Below are positions 34,701 to 49,700 of a DNA stretch of 64,000 nucleotides, piece by piece. The stretch is from Accumulibacter sp. (lineage in GTDB: Bacteria; Pseudomonadota; Gammaproteobacteria; Burkholderiales; Rhodocyclaceae), in NCBI GenBank assembly GCA_024235715.1, contig JACKLW010000007.1, positions 124,001 through 188,000 on the forward strand, given 5' to 3'. Numbering within the stretch: position 1 is the stretch's first letter; each line of letters opens with the position of its first letter. The position numbers were made by a program, and so were the translations under genes. The notes under the pieces are model-generated. The model searched no databases. It was not told where the DNA came from and saw only the letters and a list, made by a program, of their open reading frames with translations.

Positions 34701-37700
34701 TCAATTCGAACGACCGACTTTTCTACGGCGCGAACACGGCTATCGTGATCAGCGCCCCGAGCGGCGCCAACCTGGTGGCCGGTGGCAGCGCCAACGACAG
34801 GCTGACCTCCGGCAACGGCAGCACGGTGTCCGGCGGCGGCGGCGACGACACCATCACCGGCGGCGATGGTGCCACCAACACCTTGTCCGGCGGCGCCGGT
34901 GCCGATCTGCTGACGGCCGGCGGCAGTGGCGACATCCTCTACGGCGGCGCTGGCAACGATTTCGACGACGACGTCACCCACACGCAGGCGGCGCAGCAGC
35001 TCAAGGGCTTGATCGGCAGTGACGGCGCCGACATCCTCTACGGTGGCCCGGGCGACGACGGCTTGTTCGGCGAGGGCGGCGTCGATCACCTGTACGGCGG
35101 CGGCGGCGCCGACCGCTTGCACGGCGGCGCGGCCAACGACGTCTTGCACGGTGGCGCCGACGGCGACTTCCTGTACGGCGACGCGGACAAGGACGAGCTG
35201 TACGGCGAAGACGGCGCCGACAGGCTCGAAGGAGGCGCCGGGGATGACGAGCTGACCGGCGGTGCTGGCGCCGACTCGATGATGGGCGGCCTTGGAGAGG
35301 ACACTTTCTCTTTTTCCGATGGCTGGGACATGGACGCGGTGGTCGATGGTGGCGCCGACGCCGACACGGCGGATTTCTCCAAAGTCACGCGCAACCTCAC
35401 TTTCACTTTTCCCGCGGCGCTACCCGCTGCCGACGGAGAACTGGCTCCGGCGGTCAACGTCAGGTCGGAAAACAATGAAGATTCTGCGCCCCTCACCAAC
35501 ATCGAGAAGATCAAGGGCGGCGCCGGATGGGACCACTACAAGGTCGAGGCCGGGTGGGTCGGGACGATAGAAATCCTGGACGCCGGAAGCCTCGACACGC
35601 TGGATCTGTCGGCCGAAACGGCGGACCTTCGCATCGAGGTCAAGCAGACTCAGGTCGTTGTGAACCGCGACCCCGTAGCGGGTGCGGGCATCAAGGTGAG
35701 CAAGATCACCGTTGCGAATTTGTCGCAGCTGATCGTCGGTCAGGGCACCAACACGATCCAGGTGACAGACGCCAATCCACCCGCACTGACGATCTCGGCA
35801 CCACGCGACGCCAACGGCAACATCTACCCGGACCACCAGGTGGTCATTGACACGACCGGACTCGGCGCGCAGCAGGCCTTGAGTTTCACCGCCGCGGTGA
35901 ACCTTGCCGAGGGGCCGGCCGGCTTGAGCACGCTGGTACGCACAGCCGGCGCGGATGCCACCGAGTCGGTCTGGCAGATGGTCGTGACCGACGAGTTGAC
36001 GCCGTTTACCCTCACCTTCGGCGATCGCGAGGGCGGCCAGCAGACCACGGGCTTGATCACGCTCTATACCGAAAACGCGATTGGCAAACGGACCGCGAAA
36101 GCCGACGCCGTTCAGCGTGCGGCGATTCAATCGGCCCTTTCCGCCCTGACCAATGTCGCCGAGGACACCAACAACGTACTGAACCAGGTACAAACGATCA
36201 AGAACGGGATGCCAGTCGCTTTGCCATGGGTCCTGGTGCAGGGCAGCGGTACGCAGAACGACCCGTTCACCATCCGCATCAAGGGCAAGATCGGCGTCAA
36301 TCCGATCCTGTCGTCGGCGAAATACGCCGTGGGTTCCATCGCGACGCTGGAGCCGGTCGAGTCCGAAACGATGCCCGGCGTCTTCAATCCCCGGCAGGCC
36401 GTCTCGCTCTTCGTCGATGGCTCGCTGCAGCCCTTCACGCTGAACGTCTTGCCGAATGCTCCCGCGGCGGCCTTCAAGGGCTTCATCGGTTCGGCAAGCG
36501 ACCTGCGAACCGAGGTCGCTGCTGGTGCCAATACGGCCATAGACAATATCGAAGTCAGCGGCGAGGGTACGCACGACGATCCGTGGATTGTCACCTATCG
36601 CCGGGATCTTGACGCCAACCTGGCGGCGGGGAGGATCGTCGGCTTCGATAGTCTGGGGAAGAACAAGAGCCGCGGCGCGCTGATGCTGCAGAACGTGGCG
36701 GATCCGGCGTTGACCAATGCGAACGCTTACGCGGCCAATGCAAGTCCGCACATGGGTACGGCGGGATCGGCGGCGGAATTTCGTCTTCACAACACGGCAA
36801 ACGCCGGCCGCTTCACGCTGACCTTCGGCGGACAAACGACCTCGGAGTTGAGTTGGGACGCCACGGCGGCCCAGCTCCGCGACGAACTGGCCAGTCTGGC
36901 GAATGCCGGGACCAAGGTGCTCGACAGCGTCGAGGTCACCGGCAGTGGCCGGCCGAACGACGATTGGATCATCGAATTGATCGGCGCCGACAACACGGCG
37001 CCGGGGCTCAACGGCCTGACGATCGCCGATGCCTGGCCAGCGCAGACGCGCGTCTTCCCGTTCAGCATCTCCACAGGTGTCAATCTGGAGCTCCGACTGG
37101 GTGGTGCCGCGCCCGACTTCATCGGACCGACGACACGGCCGCTGGTCGGCGAAGGCAGCCTTTTGCTCTTCGCGGGCGATGATGGCAGCGAGATCACCGG
37201 TAGCAACACCGGCGATACGATCTTCGGTGGAGCTGGCGACGACACGCTGCGCGGCAGTGGGGGCAACGACGTCATCGCCGACCCGCTCGGAACGAACATG
37301 CTTGCCGGCGGCAGCGGCAACGACATCATCACCGGTGGCAGCGGGGCCGACACGATCTCGGGCGGGGACGGCAATGACGTGCTCCGTGGCGGCGACGGCC
37401 AGGACGAGCTGAGCGGCGATGCGGGCAACGACCTCTTGAATGGCGGCCGGCTCGGCGACACTTATTCGTTCCAGGATGGCTGGGGGCACGACACGATCGT
37501 GGAAGCGCCGGCAAAGGCTAACAAGGGCGACGTCCTCGACTTCTCACAGGTGACGCAAAGTCTGACCCACGTCCTGAGCGGCGGCGAGCTGGTCTCTGGA
37601 GTGAAAAGCAGCACCTTCAGTCTGGAGCAGAGCGAGGCGGGCGATGCGTTGACTGAAATTGCCGGACGCGTGACCGTGCACGACGAATTGGGGTTCGTCG

Positions 37701-40700
37701 TCGGCCAGCGGGCAGCGAAAAAGTCCGGCAACGTGTCCCTCGAAGCCGACTACGCATTCAATTTCGGTGCCGACCCAGCCGCTAATCCGGTTCAGACGCT
37801 CCGGCTGGCCGTGGATTATGGCGACGGCAATGGTGAGCAGGTCGTCGAGGTCGTGGTGACCGGCGCAGGCAGCGCCGCCGACGCCGCCGCTGCTGTCCAA
37901 ATCATCAGCAACGCGCTTGCCGCGGCCAAGCTGGACAATGTTCTGTCGGCTGCCGCCAGCGGCAACAAGGTGGAACTCACGCTGGCCGGGGCGGCGGATG
38001 GCCGCACGCGGAGCATTCGAATTCTGCCCTCCGCCGCCAGCTTCACGAACTCGGTGAGCCTGGGCAAGGTGCCGCAATCGACCATAGCTGGCTACGACCC
38101 GAGCCTCAGCCGTTTGCACGATCTGGGGGCGATCAAGGCCGCGAGCGCCGACAACACCTTTCTCTTCGGTTCGGACTGGCGTCTCGCGAACGACAGCAAG
38201 TTCTTCTGGGACTACGCGACGGCATCTGCAAGTTTCAGCATCCCGGAACTCGAGATCGACACCAGCATGGTGAGCGAGGGTGGCTTCCGCCTGGTGCTTG
38301 ATTTCCGCCATGTGGATCAGGAACTGAGCTTCACCTTCGACGATGAAGGCGATGGCAAGACCAGCCTGACGGTCGGCCGCTTCGAATCTTTCAGTCTGCC
38401 TACCGGAATCTCGATCGATCTTCCCGTACCGGGGCTGCTGTTCAACACGGTCAAGTTCACCAACGTGGATGCCAATACGGTCATCTTCACGGGGCGCAAT
38501 GCGAACTACATCACCCTCGACAAGGGCGCGAACTTCGCCGGAACCCTGATCGCCAGCACCGGCCTGGTGGGCAAGGAAGCGATGCTCAACCCGAACAACT
38601 GGGTGCCCTATGTGCTCGCCGGCGAGTTTCCCAACTGGTTCGTGGTCAACGAGATCAGCTATAGCGGCAACGTTCTGCCACGCCAGGACCAGCAGGCGTC
38701 TCTGGGCGGGATTTCGAATATCTTCAATGGGCTCGACCCTTTCCCGGTGCATTTCGGCGGCAGCACCGGGTTCGGTTTGGGCAATCGGGCGGCCGAGCTC
38801 ACCGGATTCGTCGGCGCTACGGTACTCAACGTCTTCGACGTGCACGTGGGCAGCGGTGTCATCAAGAGTCCCTACGTCGTGGGGACGCAGCTGTCTACAC
38901 CGAGCGACGACTATGCGAATGCCGTTCCCGATGAGTTCAGGCCCTTCGTGCCGCAGACCTGGAGTGCAGATCTGACCAGTGGTCGACTGCTCGGGAAGAA
39001 CCACTTCAGCGTCGGGCAATCGGCCCTGGAGAACGCGATCGGTCCCCTGGAGGCGCTGGTCGCCACGTACATCAACGGCAAAAAGGACGGCAGCTACTCG
39101 GATGCCGCCAACGACGCCTTCAGCGAGTGGCTGACCGTCATGCTTCCGGGAACGATGATCGGCCTGACCGGCAGCGATACGTACGCGTTCGACGGCGCCT
39201 GGGGACTTGGCCTGGTGCTGGAACCCCTTACGCTTTCCAACGAATTGCCGAATTTCATCGATACGCTGGACTTCGCGGGTGTGTCCACACCGATGTATGT
39301 GACCGTGTGGCCGACGAGCATCTTGAACTATTTCCTCGGGAAAGCTGGATTGGGTGCATCGTTTGATGCAACAGTGTTCGGCGGCAATGTCGTGATCGCG
39401 ACGCCGTTTGACCAGGAGGCGTTAGTTGAACAGATCGATGCCGGCAAGACCCTGCAGGATGTCGGCAAGGGTGGAGAGCTACTGAAAACCTTCGTCGATC
39501 TGCTGTGGAATTTCAGTGGCGTGGTTCCGGGGGGAGGAAAGATCACCGACCTGGTCCTGAATTCGGACGCGCGCGATGAACTGAAGTCGTCGCTCGGTGG
39601 TGTTATCGATCAGGCACTCACCTTCGACGGCGGCATCGTGATCGCCAACGACATCGAGCGCATCCTGGGGGGCGACAGCCTGACGGTGCAATTCGTCAAC
39701 GGCCTCGATATCGACGGGAACCTTCAGATTCCAACGCTGGCAGGCAGCGTGGTGGGCGGCAATGCGCTGCTGCTGGACTACTCCAACCTGGAGATCACCG
39801 ACGACTTCACCGGTGTGGAGGTCGATGCGAGTGGCCTGTTCGGATGGAATGCCAATATCGCAGAGCTCAAATTTGGGTCGGGAGACGCCGACAACTTCCT
39901 GGCCGCCACCTTGAAGGAATTTCTGCCCGACTATTCGGCCACGTTCGGCACGGCGGATCTGATCAACGGTGCCCGGTTGGTCAGTCAGGACGTCCTGCAA
40001 CAGATGATCAATTCCCTGCCCGACGTCGAGCCGAACTCGGAACCCTGGAAGACGTTGCTCGACGTGCTGCAGGCCGGGATCGGCGCCCAGGTCAACAATC
40101 TCTCGGACATCGTCGGCACCCAGGGCAACGACGTGCTGACCGGCAGCGTGTTCGGCAACACTTTCGTCAGTGGCGGCGGGAGCGACGTCATCGACGGCAA
40201 GGGCGGGGAAAACACCCTGACCCTGGCGGACGCCGACGCGGTGGTCATCCAGACTTCAGATAGCGAAGGCGTCGCGTGGGGCATGAGCAATTGGCTCTCC
40301 GCGACGGCCAGCGGCAACAGCGGCAAGACGACGGTGACCGACAATGGCCGCGGCAGCTATGCCCTCGCCTTGTCGGACGGGACCCACACCTGGTACACGC
40401 GCGGCTTCAAGGCCACCAGCGACGAGAGCGCCGTCAGGCAGGCGATCCTCGACGCGCTGAGCCCGAGCGCCGATGCAGCTCATCCGTGGTTCGGCGCCAC
40501 AGTCGCTGCGACCGACGTGAACGTGTCAAAAAGCGGCGACAGCTTCGTCGTCACGCTTCCCACGACCTACAGCGTTGACGTGCGGAGCTACACGCACTTC
40601 AAGAACGTCGCTCCTCCCCTGGATGCCGTGGCGCATTACTCGATGTACGACTTTGGTTCGTACGTGCTGCCGGTGGCGAATACGCCCTCGCCGTTGCCCG

Positions 40701-43700
40701 CCGCTGCGCCGGCGGCGCTGGGCGCCGGGCCCGAGGTGGGGCCGCGCTTCCGCGTTCGCGCCGACTGGAACACGGCGACCATCCAGCACACCGAGAGCGA
40801 TGCGACGGTGGAGTTCGTCGGCGTGACCGACCCGGTGCAGATCGAGGTCTTCGGCGACACCGTGCTGCCGAACGGAACGACAGCAGTCAAGACCGTGGTC
40901 AGCTCGCTGGACGGGCTGAATACGCTGACGACATACGGCGATTTCACGTTCATCGGTCTCGACCCGGCGCAGGTGACGCTGGTCAAACCGAGCGCCGCCC
41001 TGAGCAGTCGGACGAGCAGCGGCGACGCGAGCGACGAGAAAAAGCTGGCCGACGGCCTCTCTGCCTTCGCAACCTGGATCGCGACCGCGGGTGATTCCAT
41101 CGTCACGAGCTTCGAGGAGGTCGGCACGCTGCCGTACACCGACTTCTCGTTCACCAGCCTGCTCGGGGCGGAAAATATTGCCGATCTGGCGCAGACCATT
41201 TCGAAACAGGTCGCGGCCGAGGTGGCCGCTCCGGTGAGCGCGATCTTCGCCAGCGGTGATGCCACGGCGCAGACACTCGCCGATGCCGTCAGCAGTGTCC
41301 GGCTCGGGCACTCGTCGGGCGCGCAGGATTTCACCGCCAGCGTCGATCTGGCCGACTTCCGCCATGGCTTCACGCTCAACCTGGGCGACAACATCTTCGG
41401 CGACTTCGGGCTGGCGGTGACGCAGTCGACGCCCGTCAACCTGGACCTGGCGCTGGACCTGGACTTCGACTTCGGGCTGGACGCAAGCGGGGACTTCTAC
41501 GTCGCCGACCCGACCGTCTTCCTGCGCCTGGAACTGGGCAGCGGCGCGCCGCCGCTGGATATCAGCGTGGCGCTCGGTCCGCTGGCGATGGGCATCGAGG
41601 ACGGCGAGGTGAGCTTCGAGCTCGGGCTGGGTGTCGGGACCAATGGCCGCCTCAGCATCGACACCTTGAATGGCGATGCGAGCGGCAGCCTGCTCGGTAC
41701 CCCGAAGCTCGGCAGCGACGCGAGCTTCAATCTGTATCTGCCCGTGGAATTGCAGGGGGCGCTCGCTGGCCTGCAGGGCGAGCCGGTCGTGTTGTCGGGT
41801 TCGTACCACAGCCATGGCGCGGATATCAGCCTGGGAGCCTTCCTGACCTCCCTGGCGGGAACGGTGCTGAGCGCGAATTTCGATGACTTCATCGACTTCA
41901 AGAACGTCTCGCTCGATGTGCTGCTCGATGCATTGATCGCCGGCCTCAATGGACTGGTGGGACAGTCGAGCGAAGTGCAGAGCGTGGCGACCGATGCCGT
42001 GTCGGGTCGCTTCCAGCTCACGTTCGACGGCCAGACGAGCACCGCGCTCGACGCGGCTACCGCCAGCGCCCACGATATCGAGACGGCGCTCGACGGTTTG
42101 ACGACGCTGGTGGGCTTTCCGGACGGGATTTCGGTGAGCGTCACCGGCACCGGCAGCCTGGACGACCCCTGGCTGATTCAGTTCATCACGCCGGATTCGA
42201 TCGACATCACGCAGCAGATCGGCGCGCTGGCGCTGGGCGCTCTGGTGAATGGCGATGGCAACGCTGCGACGCTCACCACCGCGACCGTGAGCAACGGCGG
42301 CGTCGTCGACCCGGACAGTCTCGCGTACAAACGGCTGCCGCTGGTCAACAAGAGCCTGGTGCAGGTGCTGGGCAACGGCTCGGACGATGTCATCGCGCAG
42401 ATCACGGACGCCCTGCGCACGGTACGTAGCGATCTGCGCGACATTCAGTCCTTCGAGGTGGACGTCAACTTTGCCCTCGACGATGCGCTGGGGATCGCGC
42501 CGGGCCTGGGCGACAAGCAGGCGCTCAAGCAAGCCGTCGAAGTGTTGCGTGCGGTATCCGCGGGGCTCGACGGCCTGTCCACCGACGCGGACCTCGCGCT
42601 GGCGATCGCCTGGGAACCGGGGCAGAGCGACGCCTTTGCCCAGCTGCGCGACGATCGCGGCATCGCCGCGGCGGCGAATACGCTGGCTGCGATATCGGGG
42701 ACGCTGGACGCCGCCTCGAGCGACGACGACCTGGCCCTGGCGCTCGCCGCGGCGAGCGCCCTGAGCGACTATCAGACGCTGCTTGCCAACCGCGACGCGC
42801 TGGTGGCGGACAGCGCGTTCGTCGACGCCGTCAATGTGCTCAATGGGTTCGGCCTGGGGCGCTTCGTGAGCGCCGCAGACGTGATCGATCTGCTGCGCAC
42901 GCAGCCGACGAACCAGGCGTTGAGTCAGCGCGACGTGCTGCGGTCGGGCGACACGGCCGAGACGCTGGCCATGGCCCGGGCGGGGCAGACCCTGGTGGAC
43001 CTGGGCGTCGTCACCGCGGTGCCGACCAGTGCTGCGGAACTGCCCGACGACGCAGCGCTGGCGGCAGCGCTGGCGGGCTCGAGCCTTGCCGATGCCACGG
43101 CCGCGCGCGATCTGATGGCGGCGAGCTTTCTGCTGGCCGGAGAAGGGCTGAACGGCCGCTCCAGCAACGGCGACATCGAGTCGCTCCTCGGCGGCGACGA
43201 CGCCGCGGTTGCCGCGGCCCAGGCGGCTGTCGATCGGTTGTGGGGGCCGTTGTACCAGGCCGATCAGGACCTGACCTATGCGCGTGCGCTGCTCGTGTCG
43301 CACGGCCTGACGGTCGCGGATCCGCTCGCCCTGACCGACGCGATGGTGATGGCGGCCTTCGACAATGCCGACCAGGTTGATTCGGCCACTACGGCAGTGG
43401 CGACGATCGCCGCGGCGGCGCAGTCGACACTGGCTGCGGCGGACGCCCTGGACGCGGTGGGCCTCGATGCCACGGCGGAAGATGCCGATCTCGCGCGGGC
43501 GGTGGTCGATCCGGATGTCCTCAGCGGGCTGATGCGCGCGCGCGATACCTTGAGCGTGGCCGACGAGAGCGTGGCCGACGCGAACGCGCATCTGGCGGCG
43601 ATCGTCCTCGATCCGGCGAAGGCATCGACCTATACCAGCACCGAGCTCGCTGTCGCGATGGTGGCCGCCGACGCCACGCTCGCCGCGCAGCTCGCAACGC

Positions 43701-46700
43701 TCATGTCGGCGCGGGACACGCTGACGGCGTATGACAGCGCCAGGATCGTCTCGTTGTCCTACGAAAGCAACCAGCTCTTCATCGGCTTCAACTTCGACGT
43801 CCAGACGCAGACCACGATCGATCTGCATTCCGTGGAGACCTTCTTCAAGGACGACCTGGGGCTGCCGGCGTCGGTGGAGTTCAACATCGCTTCGGGCAGC
43901 GACCTCACGCTCACCGGCGACATGGGGCTCGATTTCCGGCTCGGCGTGGACTTCAACGACCTGCTTGCCGGTATCACCTTCGACGACCTGTTCCTGCAGG
44001 TGAACGCGTTCACGCTGCACGGCGAGATCGCCAGCACCAGCCTCACGGGCGACATCGGATTCGGCCCGCTGCTCGGCAGTGTCGCCGGTGGCGCGCTGGA
44101 TCTGGCCGCGGGCATCGCGATCGGCCTGGATGGCGGTAATGTCACGTCGCTGTCGCAGTTGCGCGACCAGGGCCAGAGCGCATTGGACATCTCGCTCACC
44201 GACTCCTCGCTGGCGGTGGACCTGCCGCTGGCGCTCGCGGTGGACGGTGTGCAGTCTGGTGAATACGAGCTGAGCTATCGGACCGATGACCTGTTCGGGG
44301 CGATCTCGAGCCTGCTCGCCAGGTTGCCGAGCTGGGACGACATCGCCAACCTGAGCGTCGACGAGGTCATTGCCGGCATACGCGAGGCGGTGGACTTCGT
44401 AGACAAGCTGGCGATCAACAACGCCTCGACGGTGGCCCAGATTCCGCTCCTGAACGACTACCTGGACGACGCGCTGAAGAAAATCCGCCAGGGTCTGGAC
44501 TTCGTTCAGGCCCTGGAGGCGGCGCAGACGCAGCATCTGGTGTTGGGCGGCACCGCGACTGCCGGGGCGCTGGGCCTGATCTTCGACGGCCACCAGTCCG
44601 AGCCGCTGTCGCTGACCGCGGCCGAGCTGAGCGCCGCCGGGCTGCAGAGCGCGATCGCCGGTCTCTCCTGGGTCGCGAACGACGCCGACCTGGATGCCGT
44701 CGACGTTGCCGGCAGCGGCACGGCCAACGATCCGTTTGTCATCCGGTTCAGCGGGGTACGCCAGGGACTCGATGTGCCCACGCTGTCGGTCGTCTCGAAC
44801 ACCTTGACCGACGCGGACGGGGCTGCGGTCAGCGCCACGGCGAGCGCTGCCGACAACGCCAACATCGCACGAGACCTGCACGTGGCGCAGAGCTTCCTGC
44901 ACGACGCGCTCGCGATCGACGACAGCGTCGTCCAGACCGTGTACACCGATGCGGCCACCGGGCAGCTCACGATCGGCCTGCTCAACGGCGTCGATACGGT
45001 GACCATCGACGTCGGGGCGAGCGCCTTCGCGGTGAAGGCGGCCATCGAGACGCTGTCGGCCATCCAGCCCGGCACCGTGTTCGTGCGCGGCAGCGGCGAC
45101 AGCGCCGACCCCTGGGTCATCGGTCATGCCGGTGCCGAGGCCGGCAATCCGTTCCCGGCGCTGGCGGTTGCCGGGGTCGGCACGCTGCTCGACCTGGACG
45201 GCGAAGCGGCGGAGGTGGTGGCGGCAGCGGACGTCAACGAGCACGTGAAGCTGCTCCTCGACGGTAGCGCGGTGGTGCTGGACATCGGCAAGGGCATCGA
45301 ATTTTCGGCCAACGACCAGACGCTGCGCCTGAGCCTGGATGAACTCGCGGCCGCGCTGCCTGCGAGCAATCCGTTCAAGTCGATCCTCGAGGGTGCCAGC
45401 AAGCTGCTCGATCTCAACGCGAGCGGTGATGTCACGGTCGAGTTGGCCGGGCGCATCGATCTCAAGGTGGGCTTCGATCCGAACGCGGCGACGATCGGCA
45501 ACTCCGTTTATGTCACCGACGACTCGCGCGTCGCGCTCGACGTCTACCTGGATGCGCAGGACATCCAGCTCGACGTCAGCCTGAACGTCGACGAAGCGTT
45601 CAACGACTTCGACAAGCTTTTCCCCAACAACACCCTCACCTCGGCGCTCAAGGACGTGCTAAAGGGCACCGATGTGAATACGGTTGGCATCCACATCGGC
45701 AACGCCACCTTCGGCGGCGGCAGCTTTGCGCTCAATAGCGGCGTGGATGCCGACGGCGACTCGCGGCTCGACCCGGCGAGCTTCCGCTTCGGTTTCGTCT
45801 CCGATGGCGTCTCAGATCCTGGCGTACCGGGCAGCGGCGATGACCGCTACACGATCGCCGAACTGGGGGATGCCAGCGTCACCCGCTTCTCCGGCACGCT
45901 CACCGCGGACCTGCCGCTGTACTTCCCCACCGCGGACCTGCCGATGGGCGGCGTGCGCGAAGACCGCAACGGCGACGGCCACGGCGACAACGTGCTGTTC
46001 GCGCAGATCACCGACTTGAACGACGTCGGCGGCACGCTGGAGGTGGTGACGCCGCATTTCACGAATTCGATCGGGCTGTACGCGCTGCTCGACAATATCG
46101 ACATCGTGACCGTGATCGCCGGCAAGTCCGGCGATCCGACCGGCGATCCATTCAATGACGGCATCCTCGGCACCTTGCAGGACGTGCTGACCGGCAGCGT
46201 GTTCGGCATCGGGCTGCCGTTCATCGGCGACAAACTGCAAAGCGCGGCCGATGTCGTGGGCAGCTTCCGGGACGAGGTGCGCAGCGCGCTCGTCCAGCTC
46301 TCGGGGGGCACCGACACCGTGGTCTCGATCGTCCAGCATGCGCTGTACGATGCGCTGGGACCATCCGGGCTCGGCATCCTCACCGACGCCAACGGCGACA
46401 GCAGCGTCAGCTCGGAAGACATTCTGGTCTCGGGTGACGCCGGGCACGTACAGTTCGACGTCGCGATCGCGCAAACGCTGTTCGAGGACAAGGTTCCGAT
46501 CGACTTCGCGCTCGGCATCCCCGGGCTGGGCCTGGAGTTTGCCAACGGCGACCAGATCGACCTCAAGGTCGACTACACCTTCGACTTCGGCTTCGGGCTG
46601 TCGATCCACGACGGCTTCTACTTCGACACCTCGGCGCTCGACGAGCTGGCGGTGAACGTGGTGGCCGGGCTGGCTCCTGGGTTCGCGGCCAATGCCGAGC

Positions 46701-49700
46701 TCGCCGTTCTCGACTTGCAGCTGACCACGCCAGCGGGCATGGACGGTCCGGACAAGAACGGCATCTCGGGCAAGTTCTACATCGACGTGGAGGATACGGG
46801 CGCAGGCACCGGGGGCCAGGTCAACGGTCGGCTGACGCTCTCCGAGATCGAAGCGTCCCAGGCAGGCGACATCGTGAAGTTCGGCCTGGAAGCCAAGGCC
46901 GAGGCCAACCTGCATGCCGCGCTCGGGTTGGGCGGCATCAAGGGCCTGCCGCAGATCGACACGGACTTGCACCTGCTGCAGCAGTTCGGGCTCGGGGCCG
47001 GTGCGCCTGCCGGAAGCGGCCAGAACCAATCGAGCTTCGGCTCGGCGCCGATCGTGGAGTTCCGCAACGTCAACCTGAACCTCAGCAGCTTCCTGAGCGG
47101 GGTCGTCGGCCCGACCGTCGGTTTCATCCAGCAGGTCATCAAGCCGGTGCAGCCCATCATCGACATCCTGGAGAAGTCGCTGCCGGTGCTGTCCGACCTG
47201 GCCGGGCATGACGTGACGCTGCTCGATCTGGCGGAGATCTTCGGCGGCGGCGAGACGCGCGCCTTCTTCCAGGCGGTCGAGACCCTGCTCGATGCCATCG
47301 ATCTCATCGAGACGATCGACGCGAGCAGCAGCGACGTGATGATCGCGCTCGGCGACTTCAAGCTCGGCGGCACCGGCCACGACATGCGCCAGCAAGCCAA
47401 CACGCTGGCGAGCGGCCAAAGCAAGGCCACGGGCTCGGCTTTCGATTACGACGAATCGGCGCTGCACCAGGGCATCTCGACCCAGTCGAGCAGCACGGCC
47501 TCGGCCGCCAAGGCGAGCACGAGCCTGCTCACCAAGCTGAAGAACTCCGGCATCAGGCTGCCTTTCGTCACCAGCCCGAGCCAGATCCTCGGCATGCTGT
47601 CGAGCGACTTCAGCAGCATCGACTTCCTGCAGTGGGACATGCCGGCGCTCAAGCTCGACTTCGACATGCGCGAGTCCTATCCGGTGTTCCCGGGGCTCAA
47701 TGCCTTCTTCGAGGGCGCCGTCGGTGTGGTGCTCGATCTCGCCTTCGGCTACGACGGCAAGGGCATCGACGAATTCATGAGGAGCGGCAACAAGGCCGTC
47801 GGCGATCTGTTCGACGGCTTCTACATCCTCAACGCCCCGGATGCCAACGACAACCCGATCCCGGAGCTTACGTTCTTCATCACGGTGGACGCCGGTGTCG
47901 ACCTCGGTATCGGCGGCCTGGTGGAAGCGGGTGCCGTCGGTGGGCTCACCGCGAGCATCGCCTTCAACCTGAACAGTCCCCCGAACCTGATCGACGACGA
48001 GTTCCGCTACAGCACCTTCGCCCACATCCTGACCACCGCGCCGCAGGCGCTGTTCGACGCGCACGGCGAGCTCGACGTTTTCCTGGAAGCGTTCCTGTGG
48101 GTGGGGGTCAAGATCTTCGGGGCCAAGGTGACGCTGTACGACTGGCACAAGGACTTCCTGCGCGAGACGCTGGTGAGCTTCGATTACCACGAAGCGATCC
48201 CGACGCCGGTGCTGGCCACCATCCAGGGCGAGCAGCTGCTGCTCAACATCGGCGCGCGTGCGGCTGACCGCATCGCCGGTGGCAAGGACGGTGACGACAC
48301 CATTTCGGTCGCGTACGACAGCACGGGCGACATGTTTACGGTCTCGGGGTTCGGCACCACCCTGAGCTACGACGCGACCGGCATCACGACGATCTGGGCC
48401 GATGGCGGCGCCGGACAGGACAGCATCACGATCGAATCGACGGTGACGCAGGCCGTGGTGTTGCTGGGCGGGGACGACAATGATCTGTTCACGATCGCCT
48501 CCAGCGGCGACATCACGATCGATGCCGGTGACGGCGATGACAATGTCACTGTCACCGACAATGCGGCTGCGTCGGCGAGCCGCTCGGTGGTGATCGACGG
48601 CGGTGCCGGTGCGGACAGCATAACGGCGAAGGTGGCGGGTCCGGTGCTGGTGCGCGGGGGCGACGGCGACGACAGCATCACTACGGGAGCGGGGGACGAT
48701 TTCATCCTCGGCGGCACTGGCGACGACAGCATCATGGCAAAGGGCGGGGCCGATCTGATCTTCGGCGGCGTGATCGCCGATGCCAACGGCGACGGTGTGC
48801 TCGATGCCTCGGACTTGAGCTTCAAGGTGACCGACGACCGCGCGACGATCGTGGCGGCGGCGGCGACGCTCAGCCAGCCCGGCGACAGCGGAGACGACGT
48901 GCTCTACGGCAACGACGGCGACGACGTGCTTTTCGGCGGCAACGAGGCGATCGGGGCCAATCGACTCTACGATCGGGCCTTCGGCGGCGCCGGCAACGAT
49001 CTCGTCTTCGGCGGCACGGGCGACGACACGCTCTACGGCGACTCGGCCAATACCACCGACAGCGGCGACGACCTGCTGCACGGCGACGACGGGGACGACC
49101 GATTGCTGGGCGGTGCGGGTTCGGACGTGCTCTACGGCGACGCCGGGGCCGACATCCTGACCGGCGGGCTGGGGATCGACCAGAGTTACGGCGGGGACGG
49201 CGACGACGTCATCACCTGGACGCGGGCGTTCAAGGTGCAGCAGGCCGGCACGGCCGCCGGCGACATGACCACGGACCTGAACCTCGGCAGCGAGGGGCAG
49301 GACTCGGTGATCGATGGCGGGGCGGGTGCCGACCTGCTGCAATTGAGCGGCGATGACACGGACGAGAACGTCGCCATCACGGTCGGCAGTGTCGGCGCTG
49401 CCGAGCAGGTCAATGTCGCGGCGACGAGTGCGCTCATCGTGACCTGGACCAATGCGGCGACGCCGCTCGCGCTGGCGGCGACCGGGATCACCTCCCTGTC
49501 TATGGATCTTGCCGCGGGTGCGGATGCGCTTACGGTGGGCGACCTCTCGAGCCTGGGGATCGGCGACGTGACGCTGGACCTGGGCAGGCAGGTGAGCACC
49601 GGGGTGCAGACGGTCAACCTGACCGAGCGCTATCGCGACGTCGTGCAGATCACGCCCGGATTCGACAGCTTTGCCGGGCTGCTGGATGCGAACGGCGACG

